Origin: Mucilaginibacter sp.
GTDB lineage: Bacteria > Bacteroidota > Bacteroidia > Sphingobacteriales > Sphingobacteriaceae
Length of the DNA: 23,387 nucleotides
Direction: 5' to 3'
NCBI GenBank assembly: GCA_025934475.1
Contig: JAICXZ010000001.1
Span: 1 to 23,387, forward strand
Under the pieces are notes generated by a model. That model saw nothing but the letters and a program-made list of their open reading frames with translations. It was not told where the DNA came from and did not search any database. Below, piece after piece: positions 8,862 through 17,082 of the stretch; positions within the stretch are counted from its first letter, which is position 1; every line of letters begins with the position of its first letter. The position numbers and the translations under genes were made by a program.

Positions 8862-9300
8862 AATTAAAATATCATGTAAATATAATCTTTATGTATAAAA
8901 AACTTTAAATATGAATACAGTAATTCGGTCCTTATACTTTTGGGCCACTTATCGGGTAATCAATTCGTTCATAATATAATCTACTCCAATATAGGTCTTT
9001 ATAAAGGGGCGTTTTAATAACTAGCGAATATGGCTTTTGCGAGGTTGAAATGTCATAAGCGAGACGAAGATTATCGATTGCTTTAAAGTAACACCCTCTT
9101 ACAACAAATAAGTAAGTTATGCGTTTATATATTATAGTCTTCCAAAAGAGACTCTACAAAGTACCTGCTGTTTTTGGCTTAATATCCCATAAACGTTTAC
9201 TGATTGAATACAAACGCAGCTTAATTTATGCGTAAGTCTCACCAGACAAATCCAGGCCGACAGTGAACCACCCTCTCTGTTTAATTTCCTGTCAACAGTT
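8862..9300. other. intergenic region between divergent kinase and desaturase genes
   Basis: A 439-base A/T-rich stretch that must hold the promoters of both the minus-strand kinase and the plus-strand desaturase operon. TACTTTTG at 8935-8942 fits a -7 box on the plus strand but lies far from the desaturase and lacks a clear -33 partner. No ORF, RNA or repeat is recognisable. Confidence 0.4.
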
Positions 9301-10080
9301 ATGGAAAAGCCATGCCTGTTATTAAATCATTTATACCAAATTTCCATGTTAATTATTCTTTCATTTTTTATTGCACACTGGTTCCTGTCACTTTTTTTTC
9401 AGACGTTTTTTCAGCACCGCTACGCCTCACACCGTATGTTTACCACAAGCAAGATCTGGGAACGCATATTTTATGTTTTGGCTTACCTTTTTGAAGGTGC
9501 ATCTTTTTTAAATCCAAGAGCCTATGCACTAATGCACCGTGCGCACCATGCATTCAGCGACACGGAAAAAGATCCTCATTCGCCTCATTTCTTTGTAGAT
9601 GTCTACCAGATGATGAAAGCGACTATTGTTACTTTCGGCGACTATGTCAAACGTATTAAAGACCCCGAGGCGCAGTTTCCAGGGCATTACCCTGAATGGC
9701 CGCTGATCGACCGCATGGGTTCATCTATCCTTTCCAGGATATTGTTTGGCGCAGCCTATACTACTTTCTATATCTTTTTCGCGCCATACTGGTGGCTATT
9801 CTTATTGCTGCCGATCCACTTTATGATGGGTCCCATTCATGGCGCTATTGTAAACTGGTGCGGCCATAAATACGGTTATGCTAATTTTGACAACAAGGAT
9901 AAATCTAAAAATACTACCCCGTTTGATTTTTTAATGCTCGGCGAATTGTTCCAGAACAACCACCATAAGCATCCCAACAGCGCCAATTTTGGCAAGCGCT
10001 GGTTCGAGCTTGATCCGGTTTATCCGGTGATGAAACTGATGCATTGGATGCGTATCATCACTTTAAGAAAAGCTTATTAA
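9301..10080 (+). CDS. acyl-CoA/fatty acid desaturase
   Basis: A 259-residue integral membrane di-iron enzyme of the delta-9 type that would put a cis double bond into membrane acyl chains. The His clusters are H39RYASH44, H79RAHH83 and NNHHKHP (221-224), with two further conserved His at 180 (GPIHG) and 189 (WCGHKYGY). Hydrophobic helices flank them (about 14-36, 57-72, 143-178). The first codon, ATG at 9301, has no clear ribosome site; Met16 (9346) is possible, but the longer form gives a normal length. It heads a tight set of five genes ending in an outer-membrane barrel, which suggests a joint role in remodelling both membranes. Electron donors are not encoded nearby. Confidence 0.88.
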   Translation: MEKPCLLLNHLYQISMLIILSFFIAHWFLSLFFQTFFQHRYASHRMFTTSKIWERIFYVLAYLFEGASFLNPRAYALMHRAHHAFSDTEKDPHSPHFFVDVYQMMKATIVTFGDYVKRIKDPEAQFPGHYPEWPLIDRMGSSILSRILFGAAYTTFYIFFAPYWWLFLLLPIHFMMGPIHGAIVNWCGHKYGYANFDNKDKSKNTTPFDFLMLGELFQNNHHKHPNSANFGKRWFELDPVYPVMKLMHWMRIITLRKAY

Positions 10081-10106
10081 TAAACTAACATTAAAATAGA
10101 ACACTT

Positions 10107-10238
10107 ATGAGTAAAGACAAAGGCGGCAAGAATATCAAAAAAGCGCCGGCTACCGAAGGAAAAAAGACCACCTCAGATTACCAGGCTGGCAAAAAAACAG
10201 TATCGAAGGACGATTTAAACACAAAAAAAACCAAATAA
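10107..10238 (+). CDS. small basic protein, 43 residues
   Basis: The frame encodes MSKDKGGKNIKKAPATEG and continues to 43 residues, a quarter of them Lys, with no hydrophobic segment. It starts 26 bases after the desaturase stop, and its own stop is one base before the next start, so it sits firmly in an operon. Low-complexity Lys/Gly/Ala proteins of this kind are common in Bacteroidota, probably disordered and perhaps nucleic-acid or membrane-surface binding, but I cannot name a family. Its position makes it more convincing than its sequence. Confidence 0.55.
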   Translation: MSKDKGGKNIKKAPATEGKKTTSDYQAGKKTVSKDDLNTKKTK

Positions 10239-10239
10239 G

Positions 10240-10563
10240 ATGAATGATCAAACAGTGGAGTTCCAGGCTAAAGTATATGTTTATGATTTGAATAACTGCG
10301 CGCGGGAATTTGGCTTTAAGGCCGATGAAACCTGGGAAGTCGACATGGCTTCCAGCCGCGATAAAGCCGACATTGAAAAAAAATATTTCCCCACGTTATC
10401 TGCCAAAGTATTGCCAGAGATGCTTGCCGAGATGATGAGCTCCGTCAAATTTAAATTAAGCCAGCGGCTGGCGGGTATTGAAAAAAACACAGACGCAACC
10501 CATATCCGGCAGCAAGAGCTGCAATACCTGATTGCTTACAGCCCTAACCGGTTGCGCCGTTAA
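10240..10563 (+). CDS. hypothetical protein, 107 residues
   Basis: A soluble protein, rich in charge, with no signal peptide or membrane segment. Residues 1-40 look like beta strands (VEFQAKVYVYDLNN); residues 45-95 are largely amphipathic helix. No family is recognised. It starts one base after the stop of the 43-residue gene and is followed after 26 bases by the next small gene, so it belongs to the desaturase operon. Normal codon pattern and tight spacing support it as a real gene. Confidence 0.7.
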   Translation: MNDQTVEFQAKVYVYDLNNCAREFGFKADETWEVDMASSRDKADIEKKYFPTLSAKVLPEMLAEMMSSVKFKLSQRLAGIEKNTDATHIRQQELQYLIAYSPNRLRR

Positions 10564-10589
10564 TATGATATTTATAAAATTTTAAACAA

Positions 10590-10751
10590 ATGCCATTTCT
10601 AGATCATGTCTTACAAACCCCCTCCTGCGGATGGAAGGATGATAACGGGCGTTTGGTAAAGCCTAACGGGAAACAAAAGCAGTTCTACAAGGATTATCAT
10701 CTTCCTTACCGCCAGAACAGGCGCTTAAAGATCAATCAACAGGAAATATGA
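10590..10751 (+). CDS. small protein resembling a desaturase N-terminus, 53 residues
   Basis: An ATG at 10590 opens a 53-codon frame that ends in TGA at 10749-10751, overlapping the ATG of the next gene (10748) by four bases. The start, MPFLDHVLQTPSCGWKDDNG, followed by RLVKPNGKQ, recalls the N-terminal segment (P-S-Y-G-W-x-D-x-N-G-x-L-V-x-P) of larger Bacteroidota fatty-acid desaturases, but the rest is basic and has no membrane helices. It may be a cut-down leftover of a desaturase gene kept for translational coupling, or a small partner protein. The likeness is from memory and is inference; the overlap is seen directly. Confidence 0.5.
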   Translation: MPFLDHVLQTPSCGWKDDNGRLVKPNGKQKQFYKDYHLPYRQNRRLKINQQEI

Positions 10752-11980
10752 AGTTTAAACAAATAGGGTACGTAATAAGTATGTACTTTTTACTGCCTGC
10801 TGCGCTGTATGCGCAGGATGCCTCCAATATGATCCCGAAGCAAAGCGCCGTCAAGGATACATCGCGGCAAACCGATCTGATAGATATTGCCAAGGAACTC
10901 TTTAAAATCAACCCACAGAAACCGCGGGTACAGCAGGAAAAGAAGATCTATTTCTCCATATTGCCCATTCCGGGTGCAGTGCCCGGGGGAGCAGGTCGCG
11001 CGCTGATTACCAGTACAACCGCCGGTACCTATCTCGGGCCGAAAAGCACAACCAATCTTTCCAGCGCTACTTTTGCGCCTTACTGGAATCTGCACGGCCG
11101 ATACGGCTTGCCACTTCGCACCAGTATCTGGCTAAAGGATAATAACTGGAACATACAGGGAGATATCCGGTTCCTGGTTTACCCACAATACACCTGGGGT
11201 TTAGGAAGCAGCCGTGCTTATAACGACAAAACGTTGATTGATAACAATTATATTCGTTTTTACCAAAGCGCGCTCAAACGCATTAAGCCTTATTTTTTTG
11301 CCGGTTTAGGCTATAACCTGGATTATCACAGTAATATTAAAAGCGACGATGCCGCTATTGACCTGCGACAGTTTACCAGCTATCCTTATGGCACGAATAG
11401 CAGTTCGGTTTCTTCCGGCGTAAGTGTTAACCTTCTATATGATACCCGAAATAATTCCATCAATCCTTTACCGGGTAGTTATGCAAACGTAGTCTACCGG
11501 GTAAACCCGACGTTTATGGGCAGCGGTGATTATTGGAACTCTTTATATGTTGATGTAAGAAAATACGTCCCTTTAAACCCGAGTAATAAAAACCAACAGA
11601 ATACACTGGCTTTTTGGTGTTATTATTGGACCGTATTGGGGAGTAACGCACCTTATCTTGATTTACCGAGTATTGGGTGGGACCCGTATAACCGCTCGGG
11701 CGAAGGGATTGATCAGAATCGTTACCGCGGGAAATCGCTATTCTACCTCGAAAGCGAATACAGACGCGATATTACCACCAACGGGCTTTTGGGCTTTGTG
11801 GTGTTTGCCAATGTGAATACTGTCAGTGGTTCAGGCACCTTGTTTAAATCCTGGCATCCGGCTGCTGGCCCCGGTTTAAGAATTAAATTCAACAAAGGCT
11901 CTAATACCAATATTGGAATAGACTACGCCGCAAGTAAAGGCTATAATGCTGTAATACTGAACATTGGCGAATCTTTTTAA
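10748..11980 (+). CDS. BamA/Omp85-like outer-membrane barrel protein
   Basis: A 410-residue protein with a signal peptide (MKFKQ, hydrophobic 7-21, probable cut after Ala22 in LYAQ). A short linker follows, and from about residue 65 to the end alternating strands typical of the Omp85 barrel: VSVNLLYDTRNNSINPLPGSY near 240, RYRGKSLFYLESEYRR near 330, and a last strand ending in Phe. No POTRA domains are present, so it is a barrel-only member, as is common for small surface-antigen D15-type proteins of Bacteroidota. Function is unknown; such barrels may help insert or move outer-membrane components. It overlaps the 53-residue gene by four bases and closes the desaturase operon. Confidence 0.8.
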   Translation: MKFKQIGYVISMYFLLPAALYAQDASNMIPKQSAVKDTSRQTDLIDIAKELFKINPQKPRVQQEKKIYFSILPIPGAVPGGAGRALITSTTAGTYLGPKSTTNLSSATFAPYWNLHGRYGLPLRTSIWLKDNNWNIQGDIRFLVYPQYTWGLGSSRAYNDKTLIDNNYIRFYQSALKRIKPYFFAGLGYNLDYHSNIKSDDAAIDLRQFTSYPYGTNSSSVSSGVSVNLLYDTRNNSINPLPGSYANVVYRVNPTFMGSGDYWNSLYVDVRKYVPLNPSNKNQQNTLAFWCYYWTVLGSNAPYLDLPSIGWDPYNRSGEGIDQNRYRGKSLFYLESEYRRDITTNGLLGFVVFANVNTVSGSGTLFKSWHPAAGPGLRIKFNKGSNTNIGIDYAASKGYNAVILNIGESF

Positions 11981-12361
11981 CTGGCATTTAAATGGTGATT
12001 GAATTTTATCACATTGTATAAATTAAAGCAGTTTTTCTTTTGAAACCTCTATAGAGCTCTCACTGAGGAAGATTGTTATAAGTCCACTATCAGTGCATTC
12101 AGCCCTCCGGCTGAAGCGCATACAACGATTAGTTGGCAGGTTTAGGATTGAAAGTTTCGAATCGTGGTCTTCATAATTTATAAGAACATCAAAAATCACT
12201 AAAGTTCCATTAGGGAAACAGTCCGCTTATTTACAGAATTTATAGTATTACAAACAATAATAAAATGCTCATTTCAAAAATATATTGTAAGTTTGATTTA
12301 ATTCGATTGTCTGCCATCTAAGAATTGTTTAAATTCTGCCACCGCTCTTTAAAATCCTACA
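11981..12361. other. intergenic region before the CheB-CheR kinase
   Basis: A 381-base stretch without an ORF. It holds one clean hairpin, TTCAGCC (12098-12104) and GGCTGAA (12109-12115) with a four-base loop but no T-run, and the -7 box described at 12288. No other structure is recognised. Confidence 0.45.
12288..12295 (+). promoter_or_regulatory. candidate -7 box for the CheB-CheR kinase gene
   Basis: TAAGTTTG fits TAnnTTTG and lies 66 bases before the ATG at 12362. A TTTC at 12272 is too close to serve as a proper -33 box, so support is weak. Confidence 0.3.
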
Positions 12362-15300
12362 ATGTTAAAAGATGATCCCCACCATATCATTGCTATAGGC
12401 GCCTCCGCGGGCGGCATGGAAGAGATAAATTCTTTTTTTGACCATACGCCTTTAGATGGCGTTTCTTATATCATCGTGCAACATTTATCTTCTGATTTTA
12501 AGAGCAGAATGGTTGAACTGCTGGCAAAACACAGTAAGCTTAAAGTTGAACAGGCTGAAAATGGAATGACCGTACAATGCAATCAGGTGTATCTTATCCC
12601 AAGTGATAAGTTCATGACCATCCGGCATAATAAATTATATCTAACAGCTAAAGAAAAAGTTAAAGGGCCTCATTTAACGATCAATGCGTTCTTTAACTCT
12701 CTTGCGGAAGATTCCGGCAAAAAGGCAATTGGTATTATTCTGTCTGGCTTAGGTGCTGATGGCACTGAAGGCGTTAAGGCCATAAAAAAAGCTGGCGGCA
12801 TGGTAATGGCGCGTGATCCCGAAACTTCGGAGTTTGGCAGCATGCCTTCCCATGCTATCGCGACCGGAGTGATAGATTTTGTCATGGAACCTATAGCCAT
12901 GCCGGATGCCATAGAAGATTATGTAAAAAACGAAGGAAATTTAACTATTGATCAGGCTGATGATGAAAAGAACCTCGCGGCTATTATTGATCTGATCAAA
13001 GAAAGATCGCCGCTGGACTTTACAGATTATAAATTACCTACCATATTACGAAGGACTAAAAGAAGGGCTTCTTTCGGGAATTTTACAACGCTGGGAAATT
13101 ATCTTGATTTTCTGAAAGTCACCCCAAAAGAGGTAGAGGCCCTGACCAAAGAATTTCTGATCAGCGTTACTTCGTTTTTCAGAGATAAAGAAGCTTTTGA
13201 TTTTATAAAAAGCAAAGTATTACCCGGCATCCTCGAAAGTTTATCCCCTGCTGAGGAACTTAAAGTATGGGTAGCCGGTTGTGCAACCGGAGAAGAAGCC
13301 TATTCCATAGCCATATTGATAGCCGAGCAATTAACGGGCAGGTTAGCGGATACCGTAGTAAAGATTTTTGCTACAGACATTGACAGCGCTGCTTTAGTGC
13401 ATGCAGGCAAGGCCGTTTATAATAAGAACATTTCAAAAAATGTACCTGCTGATCTGCTTGAAAAGTATTTCTTAAAAGAGGGAGATAATTACAGGGTAAA
13501 ACCAGTCATTCGCAAGATGCTGATCTTTGCGCAGCATGACTTGGTTAAAAATCCTCCCTATTGTAATATGCACTTGATAAGCTGCCGTAACCTGCTGATT
13601 TATATGGCCCCTGTTTTGCAAAAGAAAGTATTTGCCATGTTACTCTTCGGACTAAAAAAAGGCGGGTATTTATTTTTAGGTTCCAGCGAAAACCCGATGC
13701 CCATTATCAAAAACCTGGAAGTGACCCATAAAAAATGGAAGATCTACAAGAACCTGGAAACAAAGCGGGCCGTAAGCTTTGATGCCTTTTCAATGCCTGA
13801 ATTTTTGGATACCAAACCCAAGCCATCCAGCTTTTCGCACGAAGAAGCATCTAAAAATACAAACCATTCCTTGGCCGAAGCCATGCATGAAAGCCTGGCA
13901 AAAAAATTGGATTATTTTACAGTTTGTGTAGATGAGAATAACCAGGTGATCAAATCTTATGGAGATAGTACCAAGTATTTACTTCATAAACATTTCAGTT
14001 CAAACCTGGCAGAACTTTTACCAAAGCCGCTTGCGGTGGCTTTCAATGCGTTGAGCAAAAAGGCTTTAAAAACAAAGGACGGTGTTGTTTTAAACGGTAT
14101 AAAGATCAAACGGGGGCAGCTTATTGTTAAGGTAAACCTGGCAGTAAGTCCTTTCGTAGTAAAAGGTGAAGAGAAATTATTACTGGTCACTTTCAGTGAA
14201 GATAGATCGGTTCCGTCCTTACAGAAAGATACTGTATATGATGAAAAAATATACCTTGATCAATACGTTGTTAACCTGGAAGAGGAATTAAAGGAATCAA
14301 AAGACAAACTTAATTTTTCCAATGAACAGCTGGATGCCTCTAATGAAAACTTACAATCCTTCAATGAGGAACTGATCTCTGCTAATGAAGAAATGCAAAG
14401 TACCAACGAGGAAATGCAGTCCGTAAACGAAGAACTCCATACTATTAATGCAGATTACCAGCTAAAAAATAAAGAGTTGCTGGAAATTAACGACGATCTG
14501 AATAATTATTTCAGGAGCAATATCAACGGGCAGTTATTTATTGATAATGAGCTGCGGTTAATGAAATTTTCGCCAGGTACGGTAAAGCAGATCAACTTAC
14601 TGGAAACGGATATTGGCAGACCGCTCAGCAATATTTCTACCAATATTAAATTTGAAACCATCATTGAGGATGTTAAAAAAGTATTGGCCGATGGGAGTGT
14701 AATCACCAAAGAAGTTGAAACAAATAATGGTAAATGGTACCAGGTCATGACCATGCCTTACGTGCAGCAGGCAGATCATAAAAATACCGGCGCTATTATT
14801 ACTTTTAATGACATTACCGAACTAAAAAAAATACAGCAGGAATTAAATATTAGTAATAAAATGCTGGGGATTGCTATGGATTCAGCCGCAATGGGTATGT
14901 GGTCTATAGAACTACCAACCCGCGAATTTATTCCGTCCCAACGACTTAAAGAGATATTTGGCTTTCACCCTGATGAGCAAATGACCTATGAAGCGGCTAT
15001 TGCCCAAATTGATAGTAAATACCGGAGTTTAGTGACCGATGCTGTGGAAGCCAACATTAGCCAGGGTATTAAATGTGATGTGGAATTTCCGCTACAGGGA
15101 TTTCACGACGGAAAACTTCGCTGGGTAAGGGCCAGTGGTGACCTTTCCTATGATCAGGACGATAAGCCAACCTATTTTACAGGAGTATTGCATGATATAA
15201 CCGTACATAAATTGGATGAGATCCGGAAAAACGACTTTATCGCTATGGTGAGCCATGAGTTGAGAACCCCGCTTACCTCATTGCAAGGATATATACAGCT

Positions 15301-15895
15301 GCTAACTTCCAGGGCAAAGAAAGCTGAAGATACTTTTAATGTGGATAAATTGGATAAGGCGCACATCCAGGTAAAGAAAATGACCGCCATGATCAACGGG
15401 TTTTTAAATGTTTCGAGCTTTGAGGCCGGGAAGATTTATTTAAATGAGCAGACATTCGAGATGAATGCCCTGCTGAACGAAATAGTGGAAGAGGTTACGC
15501 TGATAACCGCCAGCCACAACTTTGTAGTACTGCCAGGTCCAACGGTATCTGTTAAGGCGGATAGAGATAAGATCGGCCAGGTGGTCAATAATTTTTTAAG
15601 TAATTCGGTTAAGTATTCACCGAAAGGTAAAAATATCGAGATCTCCTGCAAGGAAGTGGAAGGCGATATCCAGGTAAGTGTAAAGGATGAAGGAATGGGC
15701 ATAAAACCGCAGTATCAGGAAAAGTTATTTGACCGGTACTATCGGATAGAAAATATGAATACCCAAACCATTTCCGGTTTTGGTCTTGGTCTATATCTGT
15801 CTGCTGAAATTATCCAGCGACATAAAGGTAAAGTATGGGTGGAGAGTGAAATGGGCAAAGGATCAACATTTTACTTTAGTTTACCGCAATTTTAA
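12362..15895 (+). CDS. CheB-CheR-PAS-PAS hybrid histidine kinase
   Basis: A 1177-residue fusion. Residues 5-190 are a CheB methylesterase with the triad S15 (IGASAGG), H41 (IVQHLS) and D133 (GLGADGTEG), but without the receiver domain that normally controls it. Residues 205-465 are a CheR methyltransferase (FFRD at 272-275; SAM motif AGCATGEEAYS at 305-315). Residues about 635-715 form an Asn/Glu-rich coiled coil; 715-825 and 835-945 are PAS domains; H965 in VSHELRTP begins the HisKA domain; the HATPase ends at 1177 with G2 GFGLGLYLS. All catalytic motifs look intact. Such fusions are frequent in Bacteroidota without flagella, and their methylation targets are mostly unknown. No chemoreceptor, CheA or CheW is present here. 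A receiver-only gene follows 117 bases later and is the likely phosphate acceptor. Confidence 0.93.
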   Translation: MLKDDPHHIIAIGASAGGMEEINSFFDHTPLDGVSYIIVQHLSSDFKSRMVELLAKHSKLKVEQAENGMTVQCNQVYLIPSDKFMTIRHNKLYLTAKEKVKGPHLTINAFFNSLAEDSGKKAIGIILSGLGADGTEGVKAIKKAGGMVMARDPETSEFGSMPSHAIATGVIDFVMEPIAMPDAIEDYVKNEGNLTIDQADDEKNLAAIIDLIKERSPLDFTDYKLPTILRRTKRRASFGNFTTLGNYLDFLKVTPKEVEALTKEFLISVTSFFRDKEAFDFIKSKVLPGILESLSPAEELKVWVAGCATGEEAYSIAILIAEQLTGRLADTVVKIFATDIDSAALVHAGKAVYNKNISKNVPADLLEKYFLKEGDNYRVKPVIRKMLIFAQHDLVKNPPYCNMHLISCRNLLIYMAPVLQKKVFAMLLFGLKKGGYLFLGSSENPMPIIKNLEVTHKKWKIYKNLETKRAVSFDAFSMPEFLDTKPKPSSFSHEEASKNTNHSLAEAMHESLAKKLDYFTVCVDENNQVIKSYGDSTKYLLHKHFSSNLAELLPKPLAVAFNALSKKALKTKDGVVLNGIKIKRGQLIVKVNLAVSPFVVKGEEKLLLVTFSEDRSVPSLQKDTVYDEKIYLDQYVVNLEEELKESKDKLNFSNEQLDASNENLQSFNEELISANEEMQSTNEEMQSVNEELHTINADYQLKNKELLEINDDLNNYFRSNINGQLFIDNELRLMKFSPGTVKQINLLETDIGRPLSNISTNIKFETIIEDVKKVLADGSVITKEVETNNGKWYQVMTMPYVQQADHKNTGAIITFNDITELKKIQQELNISNKMLGIAMDSAAMGMWSIELPTREFIPSQRLKEIFGFHPDEQMTYEAAIAQIDSKYRSLVTDAVEANISQGIKCDVEFPLQGFHDGKLRWVRASGDLSYDQDDKPTYFTGVLHDITVHKLDEIRKNDFIAMVSHELRTPLTSLQGYIQLLTSRAKKAEDTFNVDKLDKAHIQVKKMTAMINGFLNVSSFEAGKIYLNEQTFEMNALLNEIVEEVTLITASHNFVVLPGPTVSVKADRDKIGQVVNNFLSNSVKYSPKGKNIEISCKEVEGDIQVSVKDEGMGIKPQYQEKLFDRYYRIENMNTQTISGFGLGLYLSAEIIQRHKGKVWVESEMGKGSTFYFSLPQF

Positions 15896-16012
15896 TAGAC
15901 TTATCGTTTGCAGGAGGGCCTAAAAATGGTAATCGTACAGGAATTTTTATCAAACTTAATATTGGCATCATATTAGCGATGAAACATTAAGTATTGTGTC
16001 TTCTCGTGATTT

Positions 16013-16381
16013 ATGAGTAAAAAAATATTAATTATTGACGATGATCCTGACATTTTAAAAATTCTTTCTTTAGTATTAGTAGAGGCTGGGTATGAAGTGC
16101 GGATGTTATCTTGTGGTGATACCGTATTTGACGATATTAAAGACTTTCAGCCAGACCTCATATTAATGGACGTAATGCTTGCCGGAATGGATGGTCGCGA
16201 AATTTGTAAAAGTATAAAGGAAAATCATTTGACTAATTTACTGCCCGTTATTCTGATTTCCGGGACACATGACCTGGCTGAATCACTACTTCTTCCAGGT
16301 GGGCCAAATGATTTTGTTGCTAAACCTTTTGATATTGACCATTTACTTGCACGAGTAGAAAAACAACTTGTAGCCTGTTAA
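16013..16381 (+). CDS. single-domain response regulator (receiver only)
   Basis: A 122-residue receiver domain without an output domain. The acidic pocket is D9-D11, the phosphorylation site D53 (LILMDVMLAGMDG), the switch residue S83 and the conserved K104 (FVAKPF). It begins 117 bases after the stop of the CheB-CheR kinase on the same strand, so it is the best candidate partner, acting like CheY or as a phosphate shuttle. It could also serve the PAS kinase at 7674. It may have its own promoter in the gap, but I see no convincing -7 box. Confidence 0.92.
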   Translation: MSKKILIIDDDPDILKILSLVLVEAGYEVRMLSCGDTVFDDIKDFQPDLILMDVMLAGMDGREICKSIKENHLTNLLPVILISGTHDLAESLLLPGGPNDFVAKPFDIDHLLARVEKQLVAC

Positions 16382-16383
16382 TT

Positions 16384-16800
16384 ATGTATGTTTATTGCGA
16401 ACACAAAACGTTAGCTACAGTCAATATTTCATTGAACACCATCTCATATTCACCGGTTGTACAACCCAAAAGCGGGAGCCGGGTAAAAAGTCAAAGCCGA
16501 GCCGCTAAAAAACAAAATACAACTGGCAGATTGTATATGTTGAGTTTAATCCCAACGATGGCGACCTTTGCCGCACTGATAATTTGGAATGTATCCATAA
16601 GGTGGTGGCCAATATACCCCGGTGTTAAAGTAGATATTGATGTTATTAATAATGACTTTCATGCTGAATTTACTTTACTTGATATTCAAATTTCGGCGCG
16701 GGTAAAGCCGTACCGAACCCATAACACGGGTAATTTATTTATTTGGCCGTGTGGCTTACTCGCCATGCCCTGCTGCGTTCAGGTGTGCCGAAAGAGGTGA
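16384..16800 (+). CDS. doubtful ORF, 138 residues, probably not a gene
   Basis: An open frame starts two bases after the response-regulator stop. The translation has an odd composition (clusters of Cys, Pro and Trp near the end) with one weak hydrophobic stretch (about residues 52-70) and no family I recognise. The region also contains one copy of an imperfect repeat (16462-16523). Another frame near 16740-16828 reads LRSGVPKEVMNTRAILNC before a stop and may be the true remnant of a gene end. I think the 138-residue frame is more likely chance in degraded DNA than a working gene. Confidence 0.2.
   Translation: MYVYCEHKTLATVNISLNTISYSPVVQPKSGSRVKSQSRAAKKQNTTGRLYMLSLIPTMATFAALIIWNVSIRWWPIYPGVKVDIDVINNDFHAEFTLLDIQISARVKPYRTHNTGNLFIWPCGLLAMPCCVQVCRKR
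16462..16523 (+). repeat. imperfect direct repeat, copy 1
   Basis: The segment from CAACCC to CAACT shares AGCCGGGTAAAA, GTCAA, GCCGCT and ACAACT, in the same order, with 16831-16893. Spacing differs by a few bases. The origin is unknown; it may be a decayed duplication at the cargo/mobility junction. Confidence 0.45.
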
Positions 16801-16830
16801 TGAACACGCGGGCCATACTCAACTGTTAAG

Positions 16831-16893
16831 CAACCAAGAGCGTGTAGCCGGGTAAAAGTCAAGGGCGGGCGGGGCCGCTGAAAGCGAACAACT
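16831..16893 (+). repeat. imperfect direct repeat, copy 2
   Basis: The partner of 16462-16523, with the core AGCCGGGTAAAA followed by a more G/C-rich stretch. It ends just before the right arm of the hairpin at 16866-16901. Confidence 0.45.
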
Positions 16894-16901
16894 CCCGCCC
16901 G
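16866..16901 (+). terminator. G/C-rich hairpin at the cargo/mobility junction
   Basis: CGGGCGGG (16866-16873) pairs perfectly with CCCGCCCG (16894-16901), enclosing a 20-base loop, and is followed by TTTATAT. It could end plus-strand transcripts from the cargo before they run against the mobility operon. The loop is long, so other uses are possible. Confidence 0.45.
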
Positions 16902-17082
16902 TTTATATACCCTTTACTTTTTATTCCGGCGTGGGCTATCTTCGCTGTACAGGTGAATATGGAATGTTCCACGAGTGGGATTAGTTAAATTATATATAAA
17001 GGAAATTAATTTAGGCGCAATCATGGGAATTAATTCATTATCAAGTACCATAAAAACAACAAATCTATTCTATGAAAAAACA
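16902..17082. other. junction region without a gene
   Basis: It lies between the G/C-rich hairpin and the end of the mobility operon. It contains a short dyad, TGGAA-TG-TTCCA, near 16960 and an A/T-rich stretch. No ORF of note is present. Confidence 0.4.

Noticed and set aside
12098..12115. Hairpin TTCAGCC/GGCTGAA as a terminator of the barrel gene
   Set aside because: It lacks a T-run and lies over 100 bases after the stop codon. Left as a note within the intergenic entry.
16471..16483. GGAGCCGGG near 16475 as an internal ssrA-type attachment site dividing the element in two
   Set aside because: Only eight bases agree with the 18-base core and the flanks differ. No second integrase is present.
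16384..16800. 138-codon frame as a membrane protein co-transcribed with the response regulator
   Set aside because: Odd composition, overlap with a diverged repeat, and another frame that looks more like a gene end.
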